From Moniliophthora roreri (lineage: Eukaryota > Basidiomycota > Agaricomycetes > Agaricales > Marasmiaceae), in assembly GCA_001466705.2 (NCBI GenBank), contig LATX02000133.1, positions 682,001 through 746,000 on the forward strand: 64,000 bases of DNA. Direction: 5' to 3'. Shown piece by piece: positions 43,483 to 56,479 of this stretch; positions within the stretch are counted from its first letter, which is position 1; every line of letters begins with the position of its first letter. Position numbers and translations under genes: made by a program. The notes under the pieces were generated by a model that was not told the DNA's origin, searched no databases, and was given only the letters and a program-made list of their open reading frames with translations.

Positions 43483-44783
43483 TGGACCGTATATAAGGAC
43501 AGCCAGATATTCATATATACTCAAGTAACTCTGCCTCCTCTGATTGTGAATACATGATGAGTTTGTTTGGTGTATAATTGCATGTGCCATTCTAGTTTTG
43601 CTTCCTCACTTCAGGCCCTGGAGATTGGTCCTGAGTGACTCCAGAGAGATAGAAATCTGATAACAAACTTGTGTCATAAGAGACAAAGAGTAACATCTTT
43701 AGTGCACTTGGCACTTTTCTAAGAGATAACTTTACACCAAAAGTTCTGGTGGCTCTTGAAGTGTGGCCTGTGTTGGGTATCAGGTTGTGACACACTTAGA
43801 GTCTTAACAAAGGAATTGGGCCTGCAATTAAGCTCTTTGTAGAAACTGGTCTAGAACCTTTTCCAGTATGCTGTGTACTGTAGTTGTCTTAAAGAAGTCT
43901 TGGACTCCATAGGGTCAGACTATATTGGCTACCGAGTCTTTTGGTGGGACTGTAGCTCTTGTGTTTTGTGCTTTGTGCACTGTGTTCTTGTGTGTGTGTT
44001 TGTGTGTTTGGATATAAACTCTTTNTAGACCATATATAAGGACAGCCAGATATTCATATATACTCAAGTAACTCTGCCCCCTCTGATTGTGAATACATGA
44101 TGAGTTTGTTTGGTGTATAATTGTGTGTGCCATTCCAGTTTTGCTTCCTCACTTCAGGCCCTGGAGATTGGTCCTGAGTGACTCCAGAGAGATAGAAATC
44201 TGATAACAAACTTGTGTCATAAGAGACAAAGAGTAACATCTTTAGTGCACTTGGCACTTTTCTAAGAGATAACTTTACACCAAAAGTTCTGGTGGCTTTT
44301 GGAGTGTGGCCTGTGTTGGGTATCAGGTTGTGACACACTTAGAGTCTTAACAAAGGAATTGGGCCTGCAATTAAGCTCTTTGTAGAAACTGGTCTAGAAC
44401 CTTTTCCAGTATGCTGTGTACTGTAGTTGTCTTAAAGAAGTCTTGGACTCCATAGGGTCAGACTATATTGGCTACCGAGTCTTTTGGTGGGACTGTAGCT
44501 CTTGTGTTTTGTGCTTTGTGCACTATGTTCTTGTGTGTGTGTTTGTGTGTTTGGATATAAACTCTTTTAAAACCCATATATACTCCTCTGGAGGTGAACA
44601 CTTTGAAGTAGATTGCTTCAATAAGAGAGAATCAACCTAGCTAAGAGTTTTGTTGGCATTCTAAGTGTGGCAACTCTGATCATGTCAATCCACACTTGCA
44701 CAACAACCTGAGTTAGACTTTTGGAGGTTATCTTTTGGGTAGTTTTCCATTAGTCTTATCTTAGACAAATTAACAGGAGGCTC
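43483..44783 (+). repeat. R2 repeat, two diverged overlapping copies across an N
   Basis: 43483-44024 and 44026-44568 are copies with about 2% difference, joined at the N at 44025. Both start at a TATA box TATATAAGGACAGCC and share TCACTTCAGGCCCTGGAGA. The right copy continues to about 44783 and its end matches 690-890. Layout resembles R1: TATA, TCAGGCYCT block, GCAACTCTGATCA, AATCCACACT. This suggests related LTR-like families. The left/right difference is compatible with two alleles or two loci. Confidence 0.65.
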
Positions 44784-44810
44784 TCAACTTACCCATGAAC
44801 TTTAGGAGCA

Positions 44811-46165
44811 GTGTGCTTTGTATGTGACACAGATATCCTGACTCACACTGATTCCAATGCAGACAGCTGTCCATGCTGCTCCCCAGCTGTCCCATTTGAT
44901 TATGACAAACCCCAATTCATTCTGAAGCACATTGGAGCCCACATTCTCTTTGGGGGTATCAACTGTTCAACAATGCCATGTGGTCTATGCCTGAGACCCC
45001 ACAATCAGTGTCAGTTCTTTGTAAAGGATGGAAAGGGTGGCATACTGAAGCTAAACTTCAATTCTTCAACATGTCCAGTTCTAAAGAAACTCAAAAGACA
45101 TTTCAGCTATATGACAGCATCTAAAGTGACAGCAAACTCACCTTGCTCAAATGTACCCAAATGATGTCCCAATTGTCATGCACTTGATAAGAAATCTCCC
45201 GCAGTGTAGACCTATAACATGAAGGAACATTTCATCAGCTGTCATCTGAGTGTGACACTACCTGAGTATGAGCATCTATGGGCACTTACTGACATGAAGA
45301 TGAAGTTGATAGAAGGGGTGTGGGCTCAACACCTCAAGGTACCAAAGAAATGCAAGCTGACAAAGAAAGTGCATCCTCTGGTGATCTCGGAAGCACATAG
45401 TTCCTCTGTGTTGAGCTGGTCAGTTGTATACAAGTCATTCAATTGTGGCATACCGACCTTTCATATAGTATCCATGAAACTCTCCCAGAGGCTAAGGAGG
45501 GTAATGACTGCAATACTGCAAGTGAAAGCAAGGTAGATGATGAGCCCCAGGACAGCAGAAGTTCGAGTGAGGAAGATAACAGGGTGGCACTTCAGGATTC
45601 TGATGTAGATGATGGCGAAGATGTTCTTGCCATTAGCAGTAGTGCTCTGCAGAACATCAGGCAGGAAGGCCAACACACAGTGATACCTTCACTAGCTGTA
45701 AATCAACCTCAACTGACCAACAGCACAGAGGCTAGAACACTCACCCCTTCCCTTACAGTAATAAACCCTAAACCCACCACTGCAACTCTTGAAACGACTC
45801 AGAATTCACCCCATGACTGCTGAATAACAAGCCTCCCAACTACTATGACTCTAGAAGGTGAGGAAGCTCCCAACAGACAAGCAAGACGATTGGTACAGAA
45901 GAGAGCTGTTGTCTTCAATGAATGTATATGTGGTGAACCAGTTTCTTGAGCAGAACAGGCCGATAGGAATTCAATGGTGCAATGCAAAGCCCAAGGCTGT
46001 GAAACAGTTTGGGTGAGTCTGACAGAGCTGATATCCAGATTACTGGCTCACCTGTCCCGTACATAGTATCATATATGCTGTCTGGACAGCGAGAAAGACT
46101 TCTTGGAGTGTAACTGGTCCTGTCCATCATGCAGAGCGACAAAGAGGAGACATTACTGATCAAGA
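44811..46165 (+). pseudogene. Zinc-finger and PHD-like protein gene, decayed
   Basis: Frame 1 (44811-45164) carries paired cysteines (C-P-C-C), the block FILKHIGAHILFGG, then PCGLCLRPHNQCQFF, and ends CPVLKKLKRHF...PCSNV. After a TGA it goes on CPNCHALDKKSPAV, YNMKEHFISCHLSVTLPEYEHLW (a C2H2-type finger) and HPLVISEAHSS. A frame change near 45440 leads to an acidic linker and a C-terminal PHD-like half: ECICGEPVS...VQCKAQGCETVW, then, after a 60-nt intron at about 46012-46071 (GTGAGT...ACATAG), YHICCLDSEKDFLECNWSC and CPSC. From memory this is a repetitive family of mushroom genomes; its function is unknown. At least four stops and one frameshift. Confidence 0.6.
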
Positions 46166-47403
46166 AACACAGTCTGGAGAATCTGGAACTAGATTGCTTT
46201 GATAATCACTACCATATATAGTAAATATATCATGTGGAGGTAGGTAGGTTCCCTCCCAAAGGCTGAAAAATAAAAATGTACCCCTAGTGTGATATTTTAT
46301 TTCCAGTAGGCCCTTGGTTATCACCATCATCACTGACATTGCTGTCATTGCCCTCTTCTCACCATCACCATCATCAATGTCATTGTCCCTTATCACATCA
46401 TCCTTATCACTGTCATTGCTGTCATCACCCTCTCCTCATTTCCCTTATGGTTGTTACATCTGGACATGTCATTCAGCATATTGATTGCTCAAGCCTGCCC
46501 TAACACATACTGTGCATCGTTACCACATCATAGTATGGCTGTTTTCTACATCTCTCCACTGCAATCTCCTTGTGGAATGCTTTTGTCACAGCAGCACTAT
46601 TTCAGAGAGATGAGACTGAGGTGCACACAGAGAAAAAGTACACAAGTGCTGTTGATTATTCATAGTAATACTGAGTGTACATGTATAAATACTAAGACAT
46701 GAAACAGAATAAGAGGTGAAATCTAAGGTAAAACATGTATTAACCAGCAGAGTGTGTGTCACCTGGTGAAACTGATCAAAGACATGTAACAGGGGCTATC
46801 ATTGTTTAATGACCAAAACTGCTATTTCATGACAGCTTTGCTCAAGCACTACACTAAGCTATTAATACACTCATGGCTGTGACAGGTCAATTATTTGGCT
46901 CTAGGTATGTTATTATCACTCTCTTGCAAGCATATTCTGATTATACCTCTTTCCAGTCATTTTGCCACCTTGGTATCAACTATTCTGCTGAACACACTCC
47001 TGTGAGGCTTGGACTTATTGGTAAGTCATGCTTATATGCACAGATAAACACTGAAACAACCTGCTATAGTGCTCTGTTGTCCTCTCATAGTGAGGGTAGG
47101 CTATGTATGTCTTAATCTTACTGTCAACCATTGGGCCTTGATGCCACCAGGTGAGCTTTCTTTCCTTCTTGATGTTGAGCTGTCATCTAATTGTTACCTT
47201 TCAGAGGTCTGCTCAAAGTGCTGGTAAGCTGGACAGTTGGAGTATCATAAGTACATTATTTATTACCTTTTTAGTTTGTGTTGTATGTATGTAGATTGAC
47301 CCTAATGAATTACTTTATGTTAAAATAATCTGATTTATGAGTGGATTGATAGACAATTTATCTGATCTCCAACATGTTGGTAAAGATGACTGCTAACCAG
47401 TCA
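46166..47403. other. No convincing gene; ATCACC-rich tract
   Basis: 46310-46440 is a low-complexity run of CATCACY/CATTGCTGTCAT units. A frame at 46873-47115 has no recognised domain. Otherwise AT-rich spacer. Confidence 0.4.
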
Positions 47404-47661
47404 AGGTAGGTTATGGGGGCTATGACACCCGAAATAGATGATAACCGCCCTAACTTACCATAACCACCCAAACCACCCATAACTGCCATTACTCATCAAA
47501 ACTTACCACAACTGGTTATGATTTCCCGCTAACCCGCTAAGAACCCCACTTACTCGTCGTGTCAAATCACGGACTTCATAACGAGTTGACGGAAAGTTAC
47601 GACGAATCACGGGCGATATAACCACCCCACCCCCACCTTGGCCATAACCCCCATAACCAGG
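47404..47661. repeat. Foldback repeat with GGTTATGGGGG ends
   Basis: The left end GGTTATGGGGGCTATGAC is mirrored by CCATAACCCCCATAACC at about 47641-47659. Inside are repeated CCATAACCRCCC motifs. About 255 bp, no ORF. It marks the border between AT-rich CpG-poor and CpG-containing DNA. Confidence 0.5.
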
Positions 47662-50159
47662 GACCCCTAGGTATATGGGGGTGTTCACGAGTCTTGGGCG
47701 TTGTCCCTAGGTCACGTCCACTTGCCATTTTGTGCAATGTCTTACTTTTGGGAGCTTATGTATTTTTCTCTAAACACCAAGTCAACTAAACATACTCTAT
47801 AACCCGAGAGCGAGCCTAGTATGACAGAAAGCAACACGGTATTTTCACAAAAGGTTCATTTGATGTACTGTGAAGTGAATGTTCACATGTTCACAGTCCA
47901 TCGAGGCATCGACGCTATCTCAGGTATGCCTGAACATTAACTAAATACTGCCATGGTGGTTCACAACACAATATTGAAACTAGATAGTGTGTAGTTACGG
48001 GTTACTAGGCATTGTCCTGGATGGTATAGTGACTCAATAAAAAACTAAAATGTAAATACAAACCCGCTCAAGCTGAAACTAAGTAGCCCGTACTGTACAC
48101 CACCAAACCGTTTCTCTCTTTACCCTCATACTTGACCATAGACAACAAAAGATTAAGTCATCTCCTACCTGATTGGCTTTCAGGACAAGATGCTGGCAGT
48201 GGGCTCTGACCGCAGTAGCCGGTAGAACGGAAATGTTCACGCAAGGAATACATGGTGATTAGAGGGCAAAAAATACATTCTGAGCAGAAGAGCTATAGCT
48301 TACATACCAGTTCAGTCTGGATAGAGCAGTATGATATTGACTTGCTTAACATGTATGTCGGAAACCACTGTCAGCCAGTGAATACAGGTATAACACGGCC
48401 TTCCATAAACTGCCTCCCTCGGGATTCGACAACGCGGCTCGGGATCTGGCAGCAAGCACACTAACAGCCCTCTTCAGGCGTATTCCTGGGTCCCGAGTAT
48501 GCGCAGAAGAGGGTGAACAGCGTTGCCCCCAACCAACCACACCAGTTTCCGCTAAGCCTCAGGCTGAAGGTACTGGAGAAGCTAGCCTGTGACCGATGAC
48601 TGTATTTTGCTGCATAGTGGATGAAAACGGCGTCGTCATAAACCTAGGCCTTTAGTGACGAGCAAGTTGCTGTAGCTGCAACTGGGGATGCAGAAAGGAC
48701 AATTCGGCAACTTCTTTTTCAGAGTCGAGCAGCCAACAGTCAGATTCTGCAGTCGTTGATGGCGGGTGTAGACGACGTTTTACCATATTGAATAGAGAAA
48801 AAGTGACTTTATTGGGATTCTGGAATATATACAATGAGAGTTGAACTATCAAGGGAAGATGTTGAGGGCCTGTCATCGTTAGACGGCATCAATGACGGTG
48901 GGTTAAGCTCCTCGCGTCCAGAAGTAATTTCGCCATGAATAACACAAGGTTCAGTAGGCAAGATAATCATTAAAAACTGGGGACGCACCATAGAGACGTA
49001 CCAATGTCGCTGACATCGAATAATTGAGCCCGTCGTTGTTGGTGGAGAGTCGAGGCAATGAGGAAGCACTGTCAAGAATGGTGTGATGCAGGTTGAATTT
49101 CGCTCAAATCGAAGCCGTTCTCCATGATTGGGGCAGTCATCGTTGGGGAAGACGATGGGGAAGCACTGTCGGAAAAAAGATGGCGTGATGCAGGTTGATT
49201 TCGCTCGAAAAGGCAATGATAACGTGGACTGACGCACCGGAGGGACTTGAAGGATTTTGGGAGGGAGAGAAATAATGGCGTATTCCGATCCATATCCCGG
49301 AAATATTGGCGTACAGGGTTTTACTGAGAAAATGATGCACCTTAGACGGCACATCAAACCGCTCTGCGCTAGGTGCTTTTGTGGTGTTGGTGAACGCGTG
49401 AAGATATCGTTTTTACGGCGTCGTGACGTCGCTGGTTTCATTGGTTTGAATCATCTTGTGAAGGCGGTTTTCGTCAGGCCAGCTACACCGCAAATGTGGT
49501 ACCAACCACGTACCTCTATATCTCGTCTCCCTCGGGGAGAAAAAATATTACTTAATTCAAATCCTGTATTAGGTAGACAGTCTCTGGGATGTTGAATGCA
49601 TCGCAATCGATGTACTTCAACGTCCGGAGGCTTTCGTACCTGCTTGAGGACGCTGCAGAGGAAGTGGGTGCCTTTGTAGGATGCTTTGGGCACCCCAACG
49701 ACAAGGAATCCGGACACTGCGACCGGGTGTGACAGTAACCTCGGATGATGGTGGTAGCCTAGGCGAAAGAAAAAGTTGCTCGCGCCTGGGTCAGTGCCTG
49801 TTTGATTATCACGACGACGGTGGCAGCATTGGCTAGTCTTTCTCCATTTCCCAAGATGAACTTCCAGCTAACGGATGACGAGTCGCTCTATCTACAATTG
49901 AGGTACGTTCTTCTATTTATATCACGGTAACTTGTCAAAAGTGACCGTTTATTTCTCAGCAATCGCAAAGGACCTCAGCGAAAGCGCATTTGACTATTTA
50001 TTTAACCCAGCGTAGTGAGTTACTTAAAGCATCCTACAACTCTCATCGAGACTCATTCCATATTCTTGGGAAAGCCAACCTGCTAGCTATCCCGCTTGGA
50101 CCCTCTCCCAATGACGACATATTTTAGTTGCATTCCGGATCGTGTTATCTTTCAACACT
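47662..50159. other. CpG-containing DNA without a supported gene
   Basis: Base composition is closer to single-copy DNA. A minus-strand frame of 45 codons from a true ATG at 48789 (MVKRRLHPPSTTAESDCW) could be an exon. Bases 49050-49225 contain a diverged direct repeat (GGAAGCACTGTC...TGATGCAGGTTGA, twice, about 90 nt apart). Nothing else can be assigned. Confidence 0.4.
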
Positions 50160-51070
50160 TGATTCAATGACCATTCCGCCCACGAAATCTGTCACGGTCA
50201 AAGCCACGCAAGACAAACGCACACAAAGACACCGTTTTGCGCATGGTTATCAAAGGGGATGCCGCTAGTCCGACAGCTCGATCACTAGAGCTCCCAGCTC
50301 TATACCTTCCTCTCCCGCTACCTTTTACATTGGAATGACGGCCAAGGTCACCACTTTCAGATGAGCAGCCAGACATCTGCCGACGTACCTCGTCGCGCAT
50401 GTATGACGTTGAAGCACCATAGTTGGTTGTCAGGCCGATAGGTGGACCTCCAACTAGCAGCTCCTCTCCATCCACGGAAAAGCCACTTACCCACACTACC
50501 ATGGCCCACGCTTGCTGCTACCCGACGTGTTCGAATTGTTGCCCCTCTTTCTGACGACGATGAACCACTCGTAGCGCACGTATCACTTGAAAAAGCCCAA
50601 GGTTCTTTTATCGGGTCGGAGAAAGGCGCATCTCCAATCCCTAAATCGCATCAAAGAAGTCGTTCCCTGCATTACCTCGGCCTAAGTCTGCTGCTAGCCA
50701 ACACGTTAGACTTGTCACTCCCACTCCGGCCGAAGACAGATAAAGAAGATAGCGCTCAACATTCTACGCACACCGAAACCTTACTCAATTACACCCTCGT
50801 TCCAGACTGATGGTGAAACACCACTCCCCCCATCTCGGATTAGACACCCCGCCATCTTCATGGCCTTCACTCGATTCGGTGGTGATACAGACCGTCCCAA
50901 GCTTTCACATCCGAGCTCAGGTGGAGATCATATACCCAATCGGCCCCTTCTAAGCTGTCCTTTCTCGCACCAACACCCGCACATTCTCATTCATCTTCGG
51001 CTTAACGACAGATTCTCCCCGGAACGTGGACGCGATCGCTCAGTCCCTGTACACGTCGACTCGTAATCAT
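50160..51070 (+). pseudogene. Possible decayed Ser/Pro-rich coding region
   Basis: An ATG at 50167 opens MTIPPTKSVTVKATQDKRTQ, and protein-like segments follow in shifting frames: SPTARSLELPALYLPLPLP, VRIVAPLSDDDEPLVAHVSL and, near 50950-51060, SPERGRDRSVPVHVDS. The pattern suggests a serine/proline-rich protein with several frameshifts, but there is no recognised domain and the frames could be chance. Confidence 0.3.
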
Positions 51071-51995
51071 CTCAGATGATGCATCCACACAGGCGGAGTA
51101 CGAGAGATGAGGAAGCAGAAGAGGTATAATGAGGAGTCAACGACTTGTTAATACAGGGAAATGAGGAGTGATTGGAAGGTTAGAGACATTGACAGGTGAG
51201 CGGGTGAACGGGCGAGCGGAATGGATGCGACGGATTGTGGTTCGATGATGGTGTTGGAATTGGATCATGTTTTCAATATCCTATGCACATGCGTTATCGC
51301 CTCTACCTCTACATGAATTATTCCCTCTGTATTGCTGTCGAGGCCTTCGACAGTTATCTTCTTACTCTTGCCTCCGGAATCCCAACATTACACCGACATT
51401 TCCAGCCTTCCATATATTGTAACCACTACCTTAAACAAGTATATTTATTGATGCTATGAGTTGCTCAGCAGTCGAGTAGACGGAAATGTAGGTGGACGAT
51501 GGGCAAGTTGGCACACAGACAGATCACCGTTGTCTTCGCACGCTATCTCCGTGAGGAAAGTTTCTAGGCTGTGCTACACGCCATTCATAGAATACTTCAC
51601 GTGGCCATCTCCTCAGGCTTGTCCCAGTCTCCCTGCAAAAACTCGGACACCATTGCCACAGGGATTTTATAAAGAGAAAAGTCAAGAAGATGGCTTGGAC
51701 ACTGAAGGGGTAGCGTCTCAGCTTCATCAGTTCGGTCCGTGAACTTGCGAGATGCAACGGAACTTCGTTCGGTGTCATTCATACCATGCTGTTCCTTCAC
51801 TCAAATGATTTGTGTGGCTGAAGTCCACATGACACTCGCATCTGTCAAACTCGAACCCCTATGCGTCCCGTCCTGTAATTCGTATCACAAATGCAGAGTT
51901 CTAGGTGGGGCACATCATTTCCAATTCTACTTCTCCCCCGCTTGAACACAACCCCAGCGTTGCCTTTACCCACCATTACCACCGTCATCCTCATC
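51071..51995. other. Upstream region, no gene seen
   Basis: Opposed frames at 51461-51778 overlap each other and show no domain. The last 100 bp before 51996 are pyrimidine-rich (CCACCATTACCACCGTCATCC), as expected just upstream of a basidiomycete start codon. Confidence 0.4.
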
Positions 51996-54744
51996 ATGTC
52001 CTTCCAAGGATCTTCCAGGTTTACTATCAAGGGTGGGAGCTTCACAAATATGGAAGGGACTCAGCAAGTTAGCAATGTCAATATCCAGGGCAATCTGGTG
52101 CAGTACATGAGCCAAGAGAAAAGAGAGCGGAGAATCTGGGATGAGGTACATTGGACACTCTTACTTGGGCTATTTTGGCTTTACTAACAAAGGGTCTCAG
52201 TTTATGCAGGTTCCACTGTGCAAAATCTATATCAAGAGGAAAGTTGGTGAAACAGACTGCTCAAGAATTGACTTGAAAAGAAAAACAATGCGGACTGTCA
52301 ATGCTTGTCGTACCATCAATATTGTAAGCATTCAAGGGGAAGATAAAGACTTGGAGTTCCTACACATTGCATATAGCGGTCCAGATGCATCTGAGGTATG
52401 CAACTTTTGTCCAAGCACCAACTCTTACATATAACTTTGCTTTCTGAAGACCTTTCAGCAAGATTTTGAGCAGTTTTCTCATGTCAGGTATGTTCCTCTT
52501 ATTATGACTGTAATAGACTTGACAAAATACCTTTGTCACCCTCAGAGATGTGACTGTTGCTCAACTATTTGGTTACAATGATGGCCAAAATGCTTTACCA
52601 GCTCTGATCTTTTATGATGGTAAAGCAGTTGAGAATCTTTGCTAGCTGTGTGTTGTGCTAATTTCCTTTGGCCCCTTGTACAGCACTTGTTCCAGTAGCA
52701 CACATTTTTGAGCAAAATGGATTTTCATCACTTATTTTTACCTACTTCCAACATCTTGTGAGTTTAGCATGTTTATGCTTTGCACATACTCTGACTTACT
52801 TCCTTTTTCTGCAGGTTGGAGTAACATGGACTGTTGGTAGCAAACTGGTCTGTCAAATCCTCTCTACCTTTCCATCTTGCATAAATACCTTAAGATTTCA
52901 GGACTTTGGTGAATTATGGCTTCACCCAAGAACTGGAAGGCTATGCATAGGTCCATATGTTGATTACTCTGGCACACAGTTTTACTCTGCATCTGGTTTC
53001 AAAACAAACTCTATCACCAGTAATAAATGCCCCCACCTACCCCTTCAGATATATAAGGATTCCAATGCTCTTATTTCCTACCTTATTCAAACACTCTCTA
53101 TTCAGAATATTATCATAGGAATTCGCTGGTCTAACAGATTGATTAGAGAATGGGTGCCTAATAAGGATGCCCAATTCAGAATATCATTTCTGCCTGGCCT
53201 AGTGTACAGCAGAACCTATCTAGAGATCATTGCCCAATGGCCAGAAGATATAAATACATGGTATTATATACCATGGCATCCAGTGCGTTTACCAAAGGAG
53301 ATGCAGGAAAACTGGGTGGATATGGATGATGGCTCAGTTCAGTGTGTATAAATTTGCAAGTACGAGATTGTTTTAAGCTAATCAAAAATATAGGTTCCCT
53401 GTCATGCCCTCACATATCCCATATTTGCAAAATCAGAAAATTTGTTTTCACTATGACCTATATCCTGGGAATAAGTGGATCAAACTTGCAGAATCATGGC
53501 TGTTGCAGGCACACAGTATCTTGAGTCAATGTGGACTCCAAAGAGACAATATGGAGGATTATTGTGAGCTGTAGTCATGCCTTCATTTTAATGTACATTC
53601 ACTGACTTGCAATAGCCATCCTGGATAATTTCTGGCTTTATCTTCAATGTGAAGATGAACAGCTAGCACAGACCAGTAGTGATACCTCCACTAATTGGCC
53701 TGTCTACCTCTTTCTTAAACCAGTACCCCACCCTTCAGACCCAAAAACTGTGTGGGACTCTTGGCTACAGGAAGCAAAGTATTTCTGGTCATTTGACACT
53801 GCTGGGCATGAGGAGATTCCTAAAGATATCCAAATATCACTTGGACTTCCCTCATTTACATGGAGCATTGAAATCCGACATGTTTCATGGGATCATGTAG
53901 CCTATGATGCCTTGTTACGTTACTTGTGTAGCAACGATAACAACTCAACACCACTTGACTAAGTGACGCAGAGTTAACTTCAACAAGAAAGGAAGATTTC
54001 CTTCTTGAAGGAGTAAAGTTCAAGTTTGAGAGTTAGCTTTAGAAAAGCTAAAGTTCAGAAGTTCGTTCGTTGGCTGAACACAAGTTTAATTAAACTAGGT
54101 CAAGCTGAAGAGCTTAGACCCAGAAAACTATCTACTTATACATCCTTTGTAGTTACTCGTTTGGATACAAATGTGAGATCGACATCGTTGTTTATCAAAC
54201 AAGTAGAAAGCAATGGAATATGGTAGAATGTCGACGAAGTTATAAATGATTTTGACATCATAAGCGATGTCATCGGAAGGCGATGGAAACTAATGGAATA
54301 AGTGAAATCATGATGACGTTATGAGTATTGGAAAAGGGAGCTGGGAATGTGAACGAGTCCAGATGTTAAAGAGAAGCATAATGTTAGGCACTAACTTGCC
54401 CAGAATAGTAATAAAGAAAGAGAAAAAGCGCTTGATAGAAAAAGTCTGTAACATGCCTTGCAACAGCTTCATATTATAAATGGCTTTGATCCAACAACAG
54501 CCGAGTTTGCCCAATCTCTTGGCTTTCAGATTCTTGAAGCAATAGGCAACAAAAATCATTTTGAGGAGATTAAAGGTATGTACAATGCTGTTGTCATTAT
54601 TCTTCCAATTTGCTTAATCTTGTATCAGAGTCTCCTCAAGAAGATGCTGGAGCTATAGATGTGGATACAGAACTTGCCAGCTTGCTATCCAAACTCACAA
54701 TCAATTTAGAAGAGGATGGAACAGATATTGATAGAGATTGGTAG
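51996..54744 (+). pseudogene. Mushroom-specific hypothetical protein gene, split by a solo LTR
   Basis: The ATG at 51996 opens MSFQGSSRFTIKGGSFTNME; the FTIxGGxF start is, from memory, typical of a large Agaricomycete family of unknown function. Exons: 51996-52145, 52201-52395, 52459-52487, 52546-52619, 52684-52757, 52815-about 53340, about 53390-53575, 53620-54573 (interrupted 53913-54453) and 54627-54744. Introns are about 50-65 nt with GT-AG ends; the first has TACTAAC before the acceptor. Later blocks: DVTVAQLFGYNDGQNALPAL, YFWSFDTAGHEEIPKDIQIS and INGFDPTTAEFAQSLGFQIL. The solo LTR sits between codons for Asp-Ala and Leu-Gln; outside it the frame is open, except that the splice near 53340-53390 is unresolved. 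C-terminus is acidic, ending DIDRDW. CpG is low. Confidence 0.75.
53913..54453 (-). mobile_element. Solo LTR, family A, inside a host gene
   Basis: 541 bp, ends TGTTACGTTACTTG and GTCTGTAACA, perfect 5-bp duplication TGCCT (53908-53912, 54454-54458). In minus sense the TATA box (TATAAG from 54140) and CAGCTTGACCT (from 54107) are 33 nt apart, so it may still hold an antisense promoter within the gene. Confidence 0.92.
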
Positions 54745-54833
54745 TTGGGTGCAAGAGGATTCACACTAATAGTAAGAGCTTATCTGAGTCTGATTATATA
54801 TATTGAGCAAGATATAGATTAAAATAGTAAACA

Positions 54834-55066
54834 TCATGTATTCACAAACCTACTACAATCAACAGAAGTTGGATCATACATTACAGCTTCAGCACTTAAG
54901 TATCTGGTCTCAATACTTGTTGTTACCATCTCCAGAATTCCCTCTTGAGCCCTATTACTATATTGATTCTGTCTTATGATATCAATAAAGGAGTTGATCT
55001 TTTCTCTTGCTTGTGGCACTAGAGAAGAGTCACCTGCATTGGCACATGAACCTGGCTCAGATCAGC
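54834..55066 (-). pseudogene. C-terminal fragment of an unknown protein
   Basis: A minus-strand frame reading SEPGSCANAGDSSLVPQARE, then a helical stretch (INSFIDIIRQNQYSNRAQEG) and a stop at 54834-54836. The composition is protein-like, but no start or upstream exons are found. It lies tail-to-tail 90 bp from the gene ending at 54744. Confidence 0.35.
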
Positions 55067-56479
55067 CCTACTGAGACTGGTGCCAGTTTGCTCCACTTCT
55101 GCTGTCATGTGAATAGAGGGGGGAGAGACCTATTGAGCTGGGTGACGGCTTAGTTTGCACTTGTAAACGCGTCAGATAACGGTGCACGTGAAGGTGTCTG
55201 AAGGGAAAAGGATATGCAAGCCTCGAGGGACCGGTTCGGTCAAGGTGTTGATGAAGATTGACGACTCCAAGTAGATGGGAGGACTCGGCGGCGGCGGACT
55301 GTGCTACTCGGAAGATTAGGCTTCGTGGAAGACGTGTTATCTTCCATCGAGAGACATAGAGAAGGAAACGAGCATTTATTAGAGTGTAAGTAGTTTAGCT
55401 GAAGAAAAGACTGTAAAGGATAGGGAAAATCGCTCAATAACGAGCAGAATGATCAGCGCGATAAACGCGACGTTATCGTAAGGGCAGATATGCGTGACGT
55501 GACTACGGCAAAACCCGGACTTCTTTTCTCTCGTCTCCCATGTTGACCTACATGGACATCCTCTGGGCTACTCTGACACCAAGAACGAAGTACAGACTGT
55601 CAGGGCGGCTTGTCTGCCTGTCAATTATATATTGAGCTTCACGTCTGTTAACATCGGATTATGGGATGGTCCGTCGAGGTACGTGGTGAGTAAATCAGTG
55701 CCTTTATGAATTTTCTACCCTTAATTCTTAAGATCCGAACAGCTCAGGCCCAAGGAACCTTCCACTGCAATCACATACACTCAAAAGATGAAAGGAGGCT
55801 TCCGGCGATGCTTTGAAGATAGAACCGAGCTTCGTTTCCTGAATGATGAGTTCATCATTCGCTCAGGTTCGGAGTATGTTTTACAACGTCTCTGGATGCC
55901 TCGCACTTGCTCACGAAGCTTTTCAGAGTAATTCACAAGTAGATGAAACATTTAGTCTGTACAAAGACCGTCATCCTCGAATTTGCAAGAAGGTTCGATA
56001 GTTGAACGCATGTCTGAATCAGGTCGGAATCGCGTTCATACAAATAGGCGATGACGAGGGTGCGGTTAGGCCTTTTTACATGAATGACTTGAAGAAAGTG
56101 CTCGAAGCTCGGGTGCGTCTCACGTCCAAGTTTAGTCAAGAAGTCCACTCTCAAACTCAAACTTCTCATCGTCAAGACATGGTGAATACATTCCATCTTA
56201 TCCACCGAAGAGCAGCAACAGCAATTCGAAAACGAATCAGAATGTTTGAGGATACATTTCGCTTTCTACCTCGTCACCTTGAAGTATGGTATACGCCGTC
56301 AATATATTGTCTTCTTTTAAACTGTTCAAGACTATTCATGTCATGCGCGAAAACACAGGAATCAGATTTCCAGAGGTCGAGGAATGGAACGCTGTACAAA
56401 CGACTGATGCTGACTGTCTTCCTCCAATCTTCCTCGAGTCCAGGTCTCGACCATACCCGTACCTTAGCCAATGGAGGGA
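55067..56479. other. CpG-containing DNA, no assigned gene
   Basis: An ATG at 55661 with a possible intron (GTACGT...CTTAAG) leads into a frame with KMKGGFRRCFEDRTELRFLN, and 56002-56300 has a further open stretch. Neither shows a known domain, and exon links are uncertain. Confidence 0.35.

Noticed and set aside
46310..46440. CRISPR-like array of CATCAC units
   Set aside because: The units are short, irregular and without spacers, and the DNA is eukaryotic. It is a low-complexity tract.
48809..49441. 210-codon minus-strand ORF
   Set aside because: It covers a diverged direct repeat, shows no domain and no intron signals, and has an unlikely composition (many Pro/Ser/Thr with scattered Cys). 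Probably chance.
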